Under the pieces are notes generated by a model. The model saw nothing but the letters and a program-made list of their open reading frames with translations. It was not told the origin of the DNA and did not search any database. DNA of 64,000 nt, from positions 1,054,001-1,118,000 of the forward strand of contig NZ_CP133148.1 of assembly GCF_036488675.1 (NCBI RefSeq). The letters are read 5' to 3'. The translations under genes and the position numbers were made by a program. This document shows, one piece after another, positions 42,239-51,463 of this stretch; positions within the stretch are counted from its first letter, which is position 1; each line of letters opens with the position of its first letter. Source of the DNA: Sinorhizobium chiapasense (GTDB lineage Bacteria; Pseudomonadota; Alphaproteobacteria; Rhizobiales; Rhizobiaceae).

Positions 42239-42341
42239 TGACTTCAGGTCTAATCGACCTAAAGTCATAAACGTGATTAATTCTAATAAGTTAGAGCGGG
42301 ATGCGGGCGGAAACCGCGCACACTTTTCCTCATCCCGCCCT
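42239..42341. repeat. Second type of intergenic palindromic element
   Basis: Two inverted repeats: TGACTT(C)AGGTC/GACCT(A)AAGTCA at 42239-42267, and AGAGCGGGATG/CATCCCGCCCT at 42293-42341 with GCGGGCGG and CCGCGC in the loop. The second sequence resembles a dispersed rhizobial intergenic repeat I recall, but its name is uncertain. Its end supplies the bamE stop codon. Confidence 0.6.
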
Positions 42342-42849
42342 AGTACTTGCCGAGGTCCTTGAACAGGTTTCGCGCCGCTGCCTGTCCGGCGCCTGGGCCG
42401 CTCAGGAGCTGGCCGAGGAAACTCGTTTCCTTGCCGCCGGTCGGCGTCGTGCGCGACAGCATGTCGAAGACCTTGCCGTCCTTCATCGTGTAATGGGCGA
42501 GCTGGCTGACGACGCCTTCCTTGTCGAAATAGACGGCGAGGATCGACTGGTCGATGAGCTTCGGCTTCATGAACGCGACCGGCCGCCTGCGCGTCTGCGA
42601 GATGTAATAGAAGACCTCGTTGTCGAAGGTGGCTGTCGTCGAAGGCGTGCCAAGAGAGAGCAGCACCTGCTCGCGGCTCGATCCGACCGGAACAAGATTC
42701 AGCGTTTCCTGGTCGACGACATAGCCCTGATGCAGGACCTCGCCCATATTCGCCGTCGTGCAGGCGGCAAGCGTGCTTGTGCAAAGGGAAGCCACGAGCA
42801 CGGCACGGCCCAGAACATTCAGGTTTGATATCAAATACCGCTTCGACAA
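42340..42849 (-). CDS. bamE: Outer membrane lipoprotein, BamE/OmlA (SmpA) family
   Basis: A protein of about 169 residues of the outer membrane assembly complex. A lipobox STLAAC follows a hydrophobic stretch near the N terminus. The BamE/SmpA domain contains LVPVGSSREQVLLSLGTPSTT. The frame is open far upstream, but the only start that places the signal peptide properly is TTG at 42849, with a GGGGA site seven bases upstream. It is divergent from the CBP3-like gene. The stop codon lies in a repeat. Confidence 0.82.
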   Translation of the reverse strand: MSKRYLISNLNVLGRAVLVASLCTSTLAACTTANMGEVLHQGYVVDQETLNLVPVGSSREQVLLSLGTPSTTATFDNEVFYYISQTRRRPVAFMKPKLIDQSILAVYFDKEGVVSQLAHYTMKDGKVFDMLSRTTPTGGKETSFLGQLLSGPGAGQAAARNLFKDLGKY

Positions 42850-42985
42850 GGACTGTTCCCCTGGAGTAACGATGGCAGATCCGCCATTGCAATTCGTGCC
42901 TGCTTCGGTAAACCAGCTTCGGCTATCATGCAATAACGTCGTGGGCGCCGCCCACATTTCGAGAAAGCCAGAGCTGGGCTTTGTG

Positions 42986-43522
42986 ATGATTTTTGGACTG
43001 TTCAAGAGAAAAAGCGGCAATATTGCGATTGTGGAGCGCCAATATGCGTTGCTGACCGCCGCCGCACGCCAGCCGTTTCTGTACACCGACCTTGCTGTCC
43101 CCGACACGGTCATGGGCCGCTTCGAGATGTTGTCGGCAATCCTGATTCTCTATTTTCGGCGGACACGCGCCTCCGCGCGCACCGGACACGAGATTGCGCA
43201 GGAAATCGTCGATGCCTTTTTCGAAGACGTCGACCACTCGATCCGCGAACTCGGCGTCGGTGACGTAGGCGTCCCGAAGAAGATGAAAAAGTTCGCCGGC
43301 ATGTTCTACGGCCGCCTCGAATCCTACGCCGCCGCGCTCGAGCAAAGGGATGGCGAGGCCTTGGCCGCCGCGCTCCGCCGCAACTTCCATCCGGACGCCC
43401 CCGAAGGGCCGTCGATGGACGGACTGGCCGCCTATCTTCTGGCCACCGAAGCGGCCCTGTCCGAGATGCCGGAAGAGGTGGTCGAAGCGGGCCAGTTGCG
43501 CATACCGCCGGCGGGAGCGTAA
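42986..43522 (+). CDS. Ubiquinol-cytochrome c chaperone family (CBP3-like) protein
   Basis: A 178-residue protein of the CBP3/UQCC1-like family (PF03981). It has the MIFGLFKRK start, ARQPFLYTDLAVPDTVMGRFEM and the HEIAQEIVDAFFEDVDHSIRELGVGD region typical of the family. In mitochondria the homologue helps cytochrome b assembly; a similar role in bacterial bc1 assembly is assumed. ATG 42986 is chosen because the family begins there. The DUF177 gene follows 86 bases later. Confidence 0.85.
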   Translation: MIFGLFKRKSGNIAIVERQYALLTAAARQPFLYTDLAVPDTVMGRFEMLSAILILYFRRTRASARTGHEIAQEIVDAFFEDVDHSIRELGVGDVGVPKKMKKFAGMFYGRLESYAAALEQRDGEALAAALRRNFHPDAPEGPSMDGLAAYLLATEAALSEMPEEVVEAGQLRIPPAGA

Positions 43523-43608
43523 TAGGCCGATAGCGATGCCGCCCGAAGATTGCGCTCGGCGGTTTATGCGCGGCATGTTGCTCCGATGCCGCGAGGAAGG
43601 ATCCTGTC

Positions 43609-44160
43609 ATGAAAGACGATAGCAAACCGGCGTTCTCCTACCCGGTGAAGGTGGGACACATCTCGGCAAACGCGGTCAGCGTTCATCTTTGGGCGAACGA
43701 GGCCGAGTGCCGGGCGCTTGCCAAGCTCTGGAATGTCGAAGAAGTACTCTCGCTTGCCGCTGATCTACAGATTGCGCGCTGGAAGAAAGACGGAGTGAAG
43801 ATCAAGGGTGACGTCGTCGCCCGCGTTGTCCAGTCCTGCGTGGTGACGCTCGAACCGGTCGAAGCGGAGATAAACGAGCCCGTCGAGGCGATTTTCGTGC
43901 CGGAAGGATCGCGGCTTGCACGCCAGGCGCACAATGATGGTGGCGAGATGGTACTCGATCCGGATGGTCCGGACATTCCCGACACCTTTGCCGGTGATAC
44001 CATAGATGCGGGCGTTGTGGTCAGCGAACATGTCGCCCTCGCTATCGATCCCTATCCGCGCAAGGAAGGCGCGGCCTTCGGTGAGCGTATCGAAAGCTCT
44101 GCGGAGGATGACAAGCGACCGAACCCGTTTGCCGCGCTGAAGGACTGGAAAAAGGATTGA
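43609..44160 (+). CDS. YceD family (DUF177) protein
   Basis: A 183-residue DUF177/YceD protein with Cys in VVQSCVVTLEPVEAEINEPVEAIF. Family members are thought to act in 23S rRNA metabolism or ribosome biogenesis and often lie before rpmF and plsX. Here plsX follows 200 bases later without rpmF. The charged C-terminal tail is typical. Confidence 0.85.
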   Translation: MKDDSKPAFSYPVKVGHISANAVSVHLWANEAECRALAKLWNVEEVLSLAADLQIARWKKDGVKIKGDVVARVVQSCVVTLEPVEAEINEPVEAIFVPEGSRLARQAHNDGGEMVLDPDGPDIPDTFAGDTIDAGVVVSEHVALAIDPYPRKEGAAFGERIESSAEDDKRPNPFAALKDWKKD

Positions 44161-44359
44161 AACGGCGAAAGCCGCGCTTACAATTCGGTTGTCACGCAGA
44201 CGAAAAGCAGTATTTTGGCCCGACTCCAGCCGATGGGGCCGATGCGCCGTGACGTCGCATGTTGGCTCAAGCGTCAGAAGGAACAAGGATCGCCCCGCGT
44301 GAAAAGAGATGCGCAGGGCGAGACGCGTTGCGTGGGCAGGAAAAAAGGATAAGACACGC

Positions 44360-45403
44360 GTGGTCAGAATTTCACTTGACGTGATGGGGGGCGACTATGG
44401 TCCTGAAGTCGTCATCCCGGGCGCAGCAAGAGCGCTCGAACGTCATCCGGACATAAGATTCGTCTTGTTCGGTCAGGAAGCGCGATGCGCCGAGCTTCTG
44501 GCCAAGTATCCGAAGCTGAATGCAGCGAGCACTTTCAACGATTGCGAAATCGCCGTCGGCATGGATGAAAAGCCCAGCCAGGCGCTCCGGCGTGGACGCG
44601 GCAAGTCGAGCATGTGGAAGGCGATCGACGCGATCAATGCCGGCGAGGCGGACGTTGTCGTTTCCGCAGGCAATACGGGCGCCCTAATGGCGATGTCCGT
44701 CTTCTGTCTCAGAACCATGCAGGGGATCCAGCGCCCTGCGATTGCCGCCATCTGGCCGACGCTCAAGGGGGAAAGCATCGTCCTCGACGTTGGCGCGACG
44801 ATCGGCGCGGACGCACAGCAGCTCATGGATTTCGCTTTGATGGGCGGCGCGATGGCTCGCGCACTGTTCGAGGTCGAACATCCTTCGGTCGGCTTGCTCA
44901 ATGTCGGCGTGGAAGAAATCAAAGGTCAGGAAGAGGTCAAGGAGGCCGGACGGCTCATCCGCGAGGCCAACATCGAGGGCATCGACTATTACGGTTTCGT
45001 TGAGGGCGACGATATCGGCCGTGGAACCGTCGATGTCGTCGTCACCGAAGGCTTCTCCGGCAATATCGCCTTGAAGGCGGCCGAAGGAACGGCGCGCCAG
45101 ATTGCCGAATATTTGCGCGCGGCAATGTCGCGTACTTTGCTCGCGAAGATAGGTTACGTGTTCGCCAAGGGCGCCTTCGATCGGCTGCGTGAAAAGATGG
45201 ATCCGCGGAAGGTCAACGGTGGCGTCTTCCTCGGCCTCAATGGTGTCGTCATCAAGAGCCACGGTGGCACCGACGCTGAGGGTTTCGCGGCCGCGATCGA
45301 TGTCGGCTACGACATGGTAAAGAACGGCCTCAAGGCCAAGATAGAAAGCGACCTGGCGAAATATCACGGCGCGCAGCCGTCAGAATCCCTCCCGCCGGCA
45401 TGA
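44360..45403 (+). CDS. plsX: Phosphate acyltransferase PlsX
   Basis: A 347-residue enzyme that makes acyl-phosphate from acyl-ACP for phospholipid synthesis. The motifs [18 protein letters not shown] and [13 protein letters not shown] are diagnostic. The start is GTG at 44360 giving [12 protein letters not shown], with AGGA ten bases upstream; an earlier open frame to 44309 is not conserved-looking. It is followed 18 bases later by fabH, forming a plsX-fabH operon. Confidence 0.96.
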   Translation: MVRISLDVMGGDYGPEVVIPGAARALERHPDIRFVLFGQEARCAELLAKYPKLNAASTFNDCEIAVGMDEKPSQALRRGRGKSSMWKAIDAINAGEADVVVSAGNTGALMAMSVFCLRTMQGIQRPAIAAIWPTLKGESIVLDVGATIGADAQQLMDFALMGGAMARALFEVEHPSVGLLNVGVEEIKGQEEVKEAGRLIREANIEGIDYYGFVEGDDIGRGTVDVVVTEGFSGNIALKAAEGTARQIAEYLRAAMSRTLLAKIGYVFAKGAFDRLREKMDPRKVNGGVFLGLNGVVIKSHGGTDAEGFAAAIDVGYDMVKNGLKAKIESDLAKYHGAQPSESLPPA

Positions 45404-45421
45404 ATGATGAGGTTTGAGTAA

Positions 45422-46393
45422 ATGATCCGTTCCGTCGTTCGCGGCTTCGGGGCAGCACTGCCGAAGCGAGTGATGACCAACAAGGAAATGGAATCGAAGG
45501 TCGACACGTCCGACGAATGGATTGTGCAGCGGACCGGGATTCGCCAGCGTTACATCGCAGGCGAGGGCGAAACGACGGCATCGCTCGGAGAAAGTGCCGC
45601 GCGCGTCGCGCTTGCGAGGGCTAATCTGACGGCAGACGATCTGGACCTGATCGTCGTCGCCACATCGACTCCGGACAACACGTTTCCGGCGACGGCGGTG
45701 AACATCCAGAACCGCCTCGGCATGCGGCATGGAGCGGCCTTCGACCTGCAGGCGGTCTGTTCCGGCTTCGTCTATGCGGTGGCAACAGCGGACGCCTATA
45801 TCCGCGGCGGCCTCGCCAAGCGGGCTCTGGTGATTGGAGCCGAAACGTTCTCGCGCCTCCTCGACTGGTCCGATCGCACGACCTGTGTCCTCTTTGGCGA
45901 CGGTGCCGGCGCGATCATCCTTGAAGCCCAGGATGGCTTGGGCACGAATGCCGATCGCGGCGTGCTGACGGCCCAACTACGCTCCGATGGCATTCATGGC
46001 GACAAGCTTTACGTCGACGGTGGCCCGTCGACCACCGGAACCGTGGGCCATCTCAGGATGGAAGGGCGCGAGGTGTTCAAGCATGCCGTCGGCATGATCA
46101 CGGATGTGATCGAGGCGGCTTTCGAAGCAACGGGAACGACCGCGGACGACGTTGACTGGCTTGTTCCGCATCAGGCCAATCGGCGCATCATCGATGGCTC
46201 GGCAAAGAAGCTGGGTATCCCGCTCGATAAGGTTGTGGTGACGGTCGACGTCCATGGCAATACCTCGGCTGCCTCCATCCCGCTCGCACTTGATACCGCG
46301 GCCGCCGACGGGCGGATCAAAAAAGGCGACCTCGTCATGCTCGAGGCCATGGGCGGCGGCTTCACCTGGGGCTCTGTTCTCATCCGGTGGTAA
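45422..46393 (+). CDS. fabH: 3-oxoacyl-ACP synthase III (KAS III)
   Basis: A 323-residue enzyme that starts fatty acid synthesis by condensing acetyl-CoA with malonyl-ACP. The catalytic triad is seen: Cys about residue 113 in [12 protein letters not shown], His in VPHQANRRI and Asn in VHGNTSAAS. The length is typical. It is 18 bases after plsX. Confidence 0.97.
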   Translation: MIRSVVRGFGAALPKRVMTNKEMESKVDTSDEWIVQRTGIRQRYIAGEGETTASLGESAARVALARANLTADDLDLIVVATSTPDNTFPATAVNIQNRLGMRHGAAFDLQAVCSGFVYAVATADAYIRGGLAKRALVIGAETFSRLLDWSDRTTCVLFGDGAGAIILEAQDGLGTNADRGVLTAQLRSDGIHGDKLYVDGGPSTTGTVGHLRMEGREVFKHAVGMITDVIEAAFEATGTTADDVDWLVPHQANRRIIDGSAKKLGIPLDKVVVTVDVHGNTSAASIPLALDTAAADGRIKKGDLVMLEAMGGGFTWGSVLIRW

Positions 46394-46487
46394 AGAAAAT
46401 AATGAAGCACCGCAGGCGCTTGACCGCAAAAGGCAAGGGCAATAGTCTTCGTTCGCTGATCGGCATGCCAGACATCGGTGGGGGAAG

Positions 46488-46826
46488 ATGAGCGGAAAAA
46501 CAGTAACACGGGCGGACTTGGCTGAATCGGTTTTTCGCAAGGTGGGCCTGTCTCGGACAGAGTCGGCCGAACTCGTGGAAACGGTCATTGATGAAATATG
46601 CAACGCAATCGTGCGTGGCGAGAGCGTGAAGCTGTCTTCCTTTGCGACTTTCCAGGTGCGCGACAAGAATGAGCGCATCGGGCGCAATCCGAAAACCGGC
46701 GAGGAAGTTCCGATTTCACCGCGACGGGTGATGACCTTCAAGGCGTCCAACGTATTGAAGCAGCGCGTGCTGAAGGCCCATTTGAGCCGCAAGGCCAAGC
46801 AGAGGCCGGCCTCTCCGGCGCCCTGA
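46488..46826 (+). CDS. ihfA: Integration host factor subunit alpha
   Basis: A 112-residue HU/IHF family DNA-bending protein. It has [17 protein letters not shown] at the N terminus and the DNA-contact arm [17 protein letters not shown] with its Pro. A GGGGGA site precedes the ATG. It pairs with IhfB encoded elsewhere. It lies 94 bases after fabH, and the MerR gene follows after 136 bases. Confidence 0.94.
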   Translation: MSGKTVTRADLAESVFRKVGLSRTESAELVETVIDEICNAIVRGESVKLSSFATFQVRDKNERIGRNPKTGEEVPISPRRVMTFKASNVLKQRVLKAHLSRKAKQRPASPAP

Positions 46827-46962
46827 CCCCTTGCTGGAAACCACAAATGTGGTTGAAAACCTGTCCATAACCCATTGAAATGGGCGCGACTCGTGCGATC
46901 ATCGCGCGGTGACCCGTCCATTGCGGTGCTGACAAGCCGCGTGTTCTGTAAATGGGGATGAT

Positions 46963-47496
46963 ATGGACAAAAGCCCGGACGCCTTCCGCACAATCAGCGA
47001 GGTCGCAGACGAGCTCGATCTGCCGCAACATGTCTTGCGTTTCTGGGAGACACGATTCCAGCAGATCAAGCCGATGAAGCGGGGCGGGGGTCGGCGGTAC
47101 TATCGTCCGGAGGACGTCGATCTCCTCAAGGGCATTCGCCATCTCCTTTACGATCACGGCTACACGATCAAGGGCGTGCAAAAGCTCCTGAAGGCCAACG
47201 GCAACAAGTTCGTCGCGGCGATTGCAAGCGGCGATCTCGCGACTGTCGAAGCACTCGCTGCATCCAGCAACGAAGAGCCGCAACCGCCAAAGGTCGGTGT
47301 CGCCGACGAGGACCAGATTGTCGGCCGGGCGAAGGCTCCGGCAGGCCGGCGGTTTTTCTCCTTCGGTGGTGGAGGTGGCGACGACGCGGAGATATCGATC
47401 GGCAAGGCTTCCGTAAGCAAGGAAGACCGGGCGCTATTGCAGGAGGCGCTTTACGATCTTCTGGAATGCAAGCGGCTGCTCGATCAGGTGCGGTGA
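46963..47496 (+). CDS. MerR-family transcriptional regulator
   Basis: A 177-residue regulator. The N-terminal winged helix reads [29 protein letters not shown] and continues [19 protein letters not shown]. The C-terminal half is low-complexity and lacks a metal-binding Cys set, so the signal is unknown. The position after ihfA is conserved in rhizobia as I recall. It may be co-transcribed with ihfA. Confidence 0.9.
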   Translation: MDKSPDAFRTISEVADELDLPQHVLRFWETRFQQIKPMKRGGGRRYYRPEDVDLLKGIRHLLYDHGYTIKGVQKLLKANGNKFVAAIASGDLATVEALAASSNEEPQPPKVGVADEDQIVGRAKAPAGRRFFSFGGGGGDDAEISIGKASVSKEDRALLQEALYDLLECKRLLDQVR

Positions 47497-47553
47497 AACC
47501 GCGGTCGCCAGCGGCGTCCATTGATCGTGTGGTTGGCGGCTACCAGTGTCAGC

Positions 47554-47949
47554 TTATTTTGATCCGCGCGGCTTGGAAGTGCCGTCCGGTAGACCCGGGG
47601 TGAAGGCGAGCGCAGGGAAATGAATATGCTCAAGGATAGCAAAACCCTCTGCCGGAGGCTTCGCAGTAGGCGCGATTTGCATCGCCGCCGAGAGCTGATC
47701 GAGATATTCCAGCGCCTCATGAGCCGCCAGGACTGTTAGCATCCTGCCGTCAGCCTGGCCTGCCCGCTGCAGGTCGTTCCTTGTATTCTCCACCGTCTCC
47801 CGGACGAAGCCTCGCGGGTCTTCGCTCTGTGAGGCGGCCCATTGGAGCAGGTGGCACATCATGATTTCATTCACCCGCAAGGCGGCGACGGTTTGACCAA
47901 GCAGGAGCGTCAGTTTCTGAAGCTTGTCTTCGTTTACTTTCCGGGACAT
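47554..47949 (-). CDS. Conserved hypothetical protein
   Basis: A 131-residue soluble protein starting MSRKVNEDKLQKLTLLLGQTV, mostly helical, with no signal peptide or motif I can assign. ATG 47949 has a GGCGGAAA site; a longer open frame to 48135 has atypical composition and is unlikely. It converges on the MerR gene, with 57 bases between stops. Confidence 0.65.
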   Translation of the reverse strand: MSRKVNEDKLQKLTLLLGQTVAALRVNEIMMCHLLQWAASQSEDPRGFVRETVENTRNDLQRAGQADGRMLTVLAAHEALEYLDQLSAAMQIAPTAKPPAEGFAILEHIHFPALAFTPGLPDGTSKPRGSK

Positions 47950-48285
47950 CTGTCTTTTTCCGCCGTTTGGTTTTCGTTCCTTTCTGGAGCTTCGCGACGG
48001 CCAGCGAAATGCGCGGCTGCTCTCAACGGCATGGACCGAACGGCACCGCGCCGGCTTTTGTTCCCCGTGGGTCGGTCGGGTGTCGCCCGGCCTCGATCCC
48101 GTAAGTGCCCGTCGGCAAACTTCGTCGCATCGCATTGGCGTGGGGCGATCGTGCGGTTGTTGGGCGAAGGCGCTTGGTCCATGAAGGTTCGTCTGACGTA
48201 TCCACGCGGTTGGTTCGTTTTTCCTGTCGACATCGAATTTCGGGCTTGCGCTCCCAGCGTTGAGAATATAGGGGTTTTCTCGGTT
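47950..48285. other. Gene-free region before tRNA-Pro
   Basis: A 336-base divergent region between the hypothetical gene and the tRNA. I see no gene, repeat or hairpin of note. Promoters for both sides are expected but cannot be placed. Confidence 0.5.
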
Positions 48286-48362
<77 letters not shown>

Positions 48363-48648
48363 TTTAATCCCTTGGCAACGCCCTTCGCCATGACCGTCCG
48401 GCTACCGCGTCGTTGACGGTAAAACTCCATCAGTCCAAGCAAAACTCCCTAAGTCCGTGAGAAAACCCTGCGTCGCGCGACAGGCAGGCTCGCTGTACCG
48501 GCTGGGCGCGTGGTGCTTACCTGGGTCTCGCTGGCACTGCGGCGCATTTCTACGACCCCCGATCACAACCGAACGGAGAACGGTTTTGTGATTTGGTCGG
48601 GGCCGCGGCGGCGGATAGACTGCGGCCGCAACAACAAGGAGAAGCCTC

Positions 48649-48855
48649 ATGAAGACGATCCTCGTATTTGCAGCCGCCTTTGCTTTATCGACAACAGTGG
48701 CTTCCGCCGAGTGTATCGGCCACTCCAAGACCACTGCCTCTGTAGACGAAGAGATGACCACGGCGAGCGTCACCAAGGCCGAACAGTCGACGCCGGCGGA
48801 GGAGATCCTTCTGCAGCAGAAACAGCAGCAGGAAGAGCGACAGGCGGAACAATAG
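48649..48855 (+). CDS. Small secreted Gln-rich protein
   Basis: A 68-residue protein with a strong AAGGAGA site and signal peptide (MKTILVFAAAFALSTTVASA, cut before ECIG). The mature part is about 48 residues, begins with its only Cys, and ends in the Gln/Glu-rich QQKQQQEERQAEQ. No family recognised. It stands alone after the tRNA, before a partial RIME unit. Confidence 0.68.
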   Translation: MKTILVFAAAFALSTTVASAECIGHSKTTASVDEEMTTASVTKAEQSTPAEEILLQQKQQQEERQAEQ

Positions 48856-48961
48856 GCCAAATAACGTCGGATGCCGGGCCTCCCTGACGGGCATGGCGTA
48901 CAGCATCCGACGCCTCTCGACGAACAACCCCCAATCCCGTTTCGCCCCCGGGCGCTGCGTA

Positions 48962-49017
48962 GCAATTCAAAGTGCTAGCGTCGTTTTGCGCGTCTGATAG
49001 GACGCGCGGCGCTGTAG
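48962..49017 (-). repeat. RIME1-like repeat, GC palindrome only, reverse
   Basis: GCAATTCAAAGTG linker followed by CTAGCGTCG to GGCGCTGTAG. The AT-rich palindrome is missing. It lies at the 3' end of the polysaccharide gene block. Confidence 0.78.
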
Positions 49018-49043
49018 TGTCTGTCTTGCGGATAGGTGGTCGT

Positions 49044-50222
49044 TCAGGGTCGCTGGCGCGCCGACAAACGGCGGTATAATTCTTCCGTCCGGTCAAGCAT
49101 CACATCGAGTGTGAAACGATCCGTGCGGACCTCGGCCGCCTTGAGAAGCGCGGGATAGCTTTCCGGATTTGCAGCCGCGACCATCGTTTTCGTGAGCTGC
49201 GAAACATCATCGCTGTTGGGAATGATGAAGCCGTTCTCGCCGTTGTCGATGACGGTTTTTGCGCCGCCGACATCGGAAATGATGATCGGTCTGCCCGCAG
49301 CCGCGGCTTCCAGCATGACATAGGACATCGCTTCATAGCGGCTCGGAATGACGACGAGATCAAAGGCGGCCATTGCCTGAGGACCGGTAAAGGCCGAGGT
49401 CAGGTGAATTCGGTTTTGCAACCCGCTTGCCGCGATTGCGCGGCGAAGCTCGTCCTCCAGTTCGCCGGAACCGACCATCACGAGATAGCTGTTCTTGACC
49501 GACGATACCGCGCCTTTGAAGGCGTCCATGAGCCGCTCCGGCGCTTTCTGGCTGGAAAGACGGCCAATGAAGCCGAAGACAAAGGCGTCTGCGGGAATCC
49601 CGAAGCTTGCGCGAACCGTCTTCGCCAAGTCGGGCGAGGGGGGCGAAACCCCGTTGACGATCACGGACATTCGTTGCTCGGGCATGCCGAGTGACAATGC
49701 ATGTGCGCGCTCGTCGTCGGAAACGGTAATGAGGTGATCGGTGAAAAACCACGCCAAGGCCCACTCGATGGCGCCATAGATCAAACGCCCGCCACGATCA
49801 AGCGCCGGGTCCATCGTCCGGAAGGCATGTGGGGTGTAGATACGCGGAGCGTGACGCCCGGGCAGCCGCAGGCGTATGAGGGCGCCCGCCTTGGAGCTAT
49901 GGCCGTGCACGATGTCGAACGGTCCCGCGGTACGGCTGATGCGCTGAATGGCGCGAAAGGCCGACAGGTCGGACGGTCCGGGCGCGCGCTCCATATCGAC
50001 TGCGTGGACGGCGGGCAGGTCGATGGCCTTGAGTTCCCGGACAAAACCGTCTTCCGCCCGTACCGGCGAATAGATCGCCTCGACGTGATGGCCGCGAGCC
50101 TGCATGCCGCGGCAAATATCGAGGAAATGCCGACCGGACCCGCCTCCGCTTGGCTCCAGCACTTCGAGTAGGCGCAGCGGACGGGCCGACGAAGCGTCGG
50201 TTGCGGACGTGTCCATGGTCAT
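49044..50222 (-). CDS. Glycosyltransferase family 4 (polysaccharide cluster)
   Basis: A 392-residue GT-B glycosyltransferase. The N-terminal EPSGGGSGRHFLDICRGMQ is the acceptor domain glycine-rich region. FGFIGRLSSQKAPERL and the EAMSYVMLEAAAAG motif (the E-x7-E signature) bind the sugar nucleotide. It would add one sugar to the lipid-linked repeat unit. ATG 50222 has a GGAAGG site and overlaps the polymerase gene stop by four bases. The frame stays open to 50492 inside the polymerase gene, but that part is not GT-like. Confidence 0.9.
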   Translation of the reverse strand: MTMDTSATDASSARPLRLLEVLEPSGGGSGRHFLDICRGMQARGHHVEAIYSPVRAEDGFVRELKAIDLPAVHAVDMERAPGPSDLSAFRAIQRISRTAGPFDIVHGHSSKAGALIRLRLPGRHAPRIYTPHAFRTMDPALDRGGRLIYGAIEWALAWFFTDHLITVSDDERAHALSLGMPEQRMSVIVNGVSPPSPDLAKTVRASFGIPADAFVFGFIGRLSSQKAPERLMDAFKGAVSSVKNSYLVMVGSGELEDELRRAIAASGLQNRIHLTSAFTGPQAMAAFDLVVIPSRYEAMSYVMLEAAAAGRPIIISDVGGAKTVIDNGENGFIIPNSDDVSQLTKTMVAAANPESYPALLKAAEVRTDRFTLDVMLDRTEELYRRLSARQRP

Positions 50223-51463
50223 GTTTGCCTTCCGGCGCGGGCGCGCCTTTGAAAGCGAAATTCGAGCGCGGCACATCCCCAGACGATGCCAAGCAGCATG
50301 TAGAAATGACGCCAATGGTCCGTGTCGATGACGTTGCCGACACCAACATGGCCGATCAGCGTGACCCACGCAATCATCAGGTACGGTTGCCATGGCCGGT
50401 CGAGCAGGAGGAAGCGGAAGCCCAACGAAAGCGTCCATGCGATCAGCGTCACGTAGGCGATCCAGCCGATCCAGCCGTAGGACGTCAGGCACTTCAGCCA
50501 GATATTGTGTTCGTCTTCCGGGAAGATGGTACTGAAGACCAGAGGCCCGATGCCGAGCGGCCTTTCCATAGCCATGAGAAACCCGATCCGGTGCCGGTCG
50601 AACCGCCCGAGATGCCCGCCATCATATTCCTGAACAAGCTGGGAACGGCTCGAGAAGAGGGTGGCGACCTGCTCGGACTGCAGGGCGGCCGCGAGTGCGG
50701 CGACGATGAAGAGCGCGCCGCAGAGCGCCAGCACCAGGATACGCAAGCGGAAGAGGCCGCTTCGCTCCTTTAGCAGCATGACGAAGACAAAGGCGACGAC
50801 GCAAAAGAGATTGAGTGCCCAGGCCGCTCGCGAGAACGAGAGGAAAACGCCGAGCGCCAGGATGAGGAGTCCGACGATCTTCGCCGGAGCCCGGCGGATC
50901 GGCTGGGTAAGGAGGCCGTGGATGAGATAAAGCGCCGGCGCGGCGAGGAATGGGCCGAAAACGTTCGGGTCCTGGAACGCTCCCTTCGCGCGGTCGTAGA
51001 GCGTGAAGTTGGCGCCGCCCGGTATTGCCCCGAAATAGCCGAGAACACCGAGGAGCGCCGTGATGACCGCGGCAGCAACCCAAGCATTGAAGATCAGCCG
51101 CAGTCTTTGGTGCCGATCTTCGATGATCGCTGCGAAGAAGACAGCCGAGAGCGCGAGGAAGCCGGAGACGGCCATATACATCGGCCCGGTGGCGAGGTCC
51201 GCCATTACGGTCAGCGACAGCATGCCGCCAACCATGAACAGCACGAGCAGCGACAGCAGCGGCGCCACATAGCGGGAAATCTTCAGCCCGAAGAGTGCCC
51301 ACAGGCCGATGAGGCACGCCATGAAGAGCTCGTAGGGCGCGGGCTCGGCGATGACGAAGCCGGAAAGAAAGACCGCGACCGTCACCAGGCCGGAACCGAC
51401 GAGCGAAATCGTCGCGAACTGCGGGCGAAGGACGACTGGCGGGGATGCGCTCGCGGAGATCAA
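50219..51463 (-). CDS. O-antigen ligase/polymerase-like protein (Wzy/ExoQ type)
   Basis: A 414-residue membrane protein with about ten hydrophobic segments and a large periplasmic loop around DGGHLGRFDRHRIGFLMAMERPLGIGP, the pattern of the Wzy_C/O-antigen ligase family (PF04932). It probably polymerises the repeat unit in the periplasm. The start is TTG at 51463, overlapping the stop of the upstream gene (TTGA), so its translation is likely coupled. Sugar specificity unknown. Confidence 0.85.
   Translation of the reverse strand: MISASASPPVVLRPQFATISLVGSGLVTVAVFLSGFVIAEPAPYELFMACLIGLWALFGLKISRYVAPLLSLLVLFMVGGMLSLTVMADLATGPMYMAVSGFLALSAVFFAAIIEDRHQRLRLIFNAWVAAAVITALLGVLGYFGAIPGGANFTLYDRAKGAFQDPNVFGPFLAAPALYLIHGLLTQPIRRAPAKIVGLLILALGVFLSFSRAAWALNLFCVVAFVFVMLLKERSGLFRLRILVLALCGALFIVAALAAALQSEQVATLFSSRSQLVQEYDGGHLGRFDRHRIGFLMAMERPLGIGPLVFSTIFPEDEHNIWLKCLTSYGWIGWIAYVTLIAWTLSLGFRFLLLDRPWQPYLMIAWVTLIGHVGVGNVIDTDHWRHFYMLLGIVWGCAALEFRFQRRARAGRQT

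Noticed and set aside
46827..48285. Genomic island next to tRNA-Pro
   Set aside because: No integrase, no repeated tRNA 3' end, and flanking genes are core.
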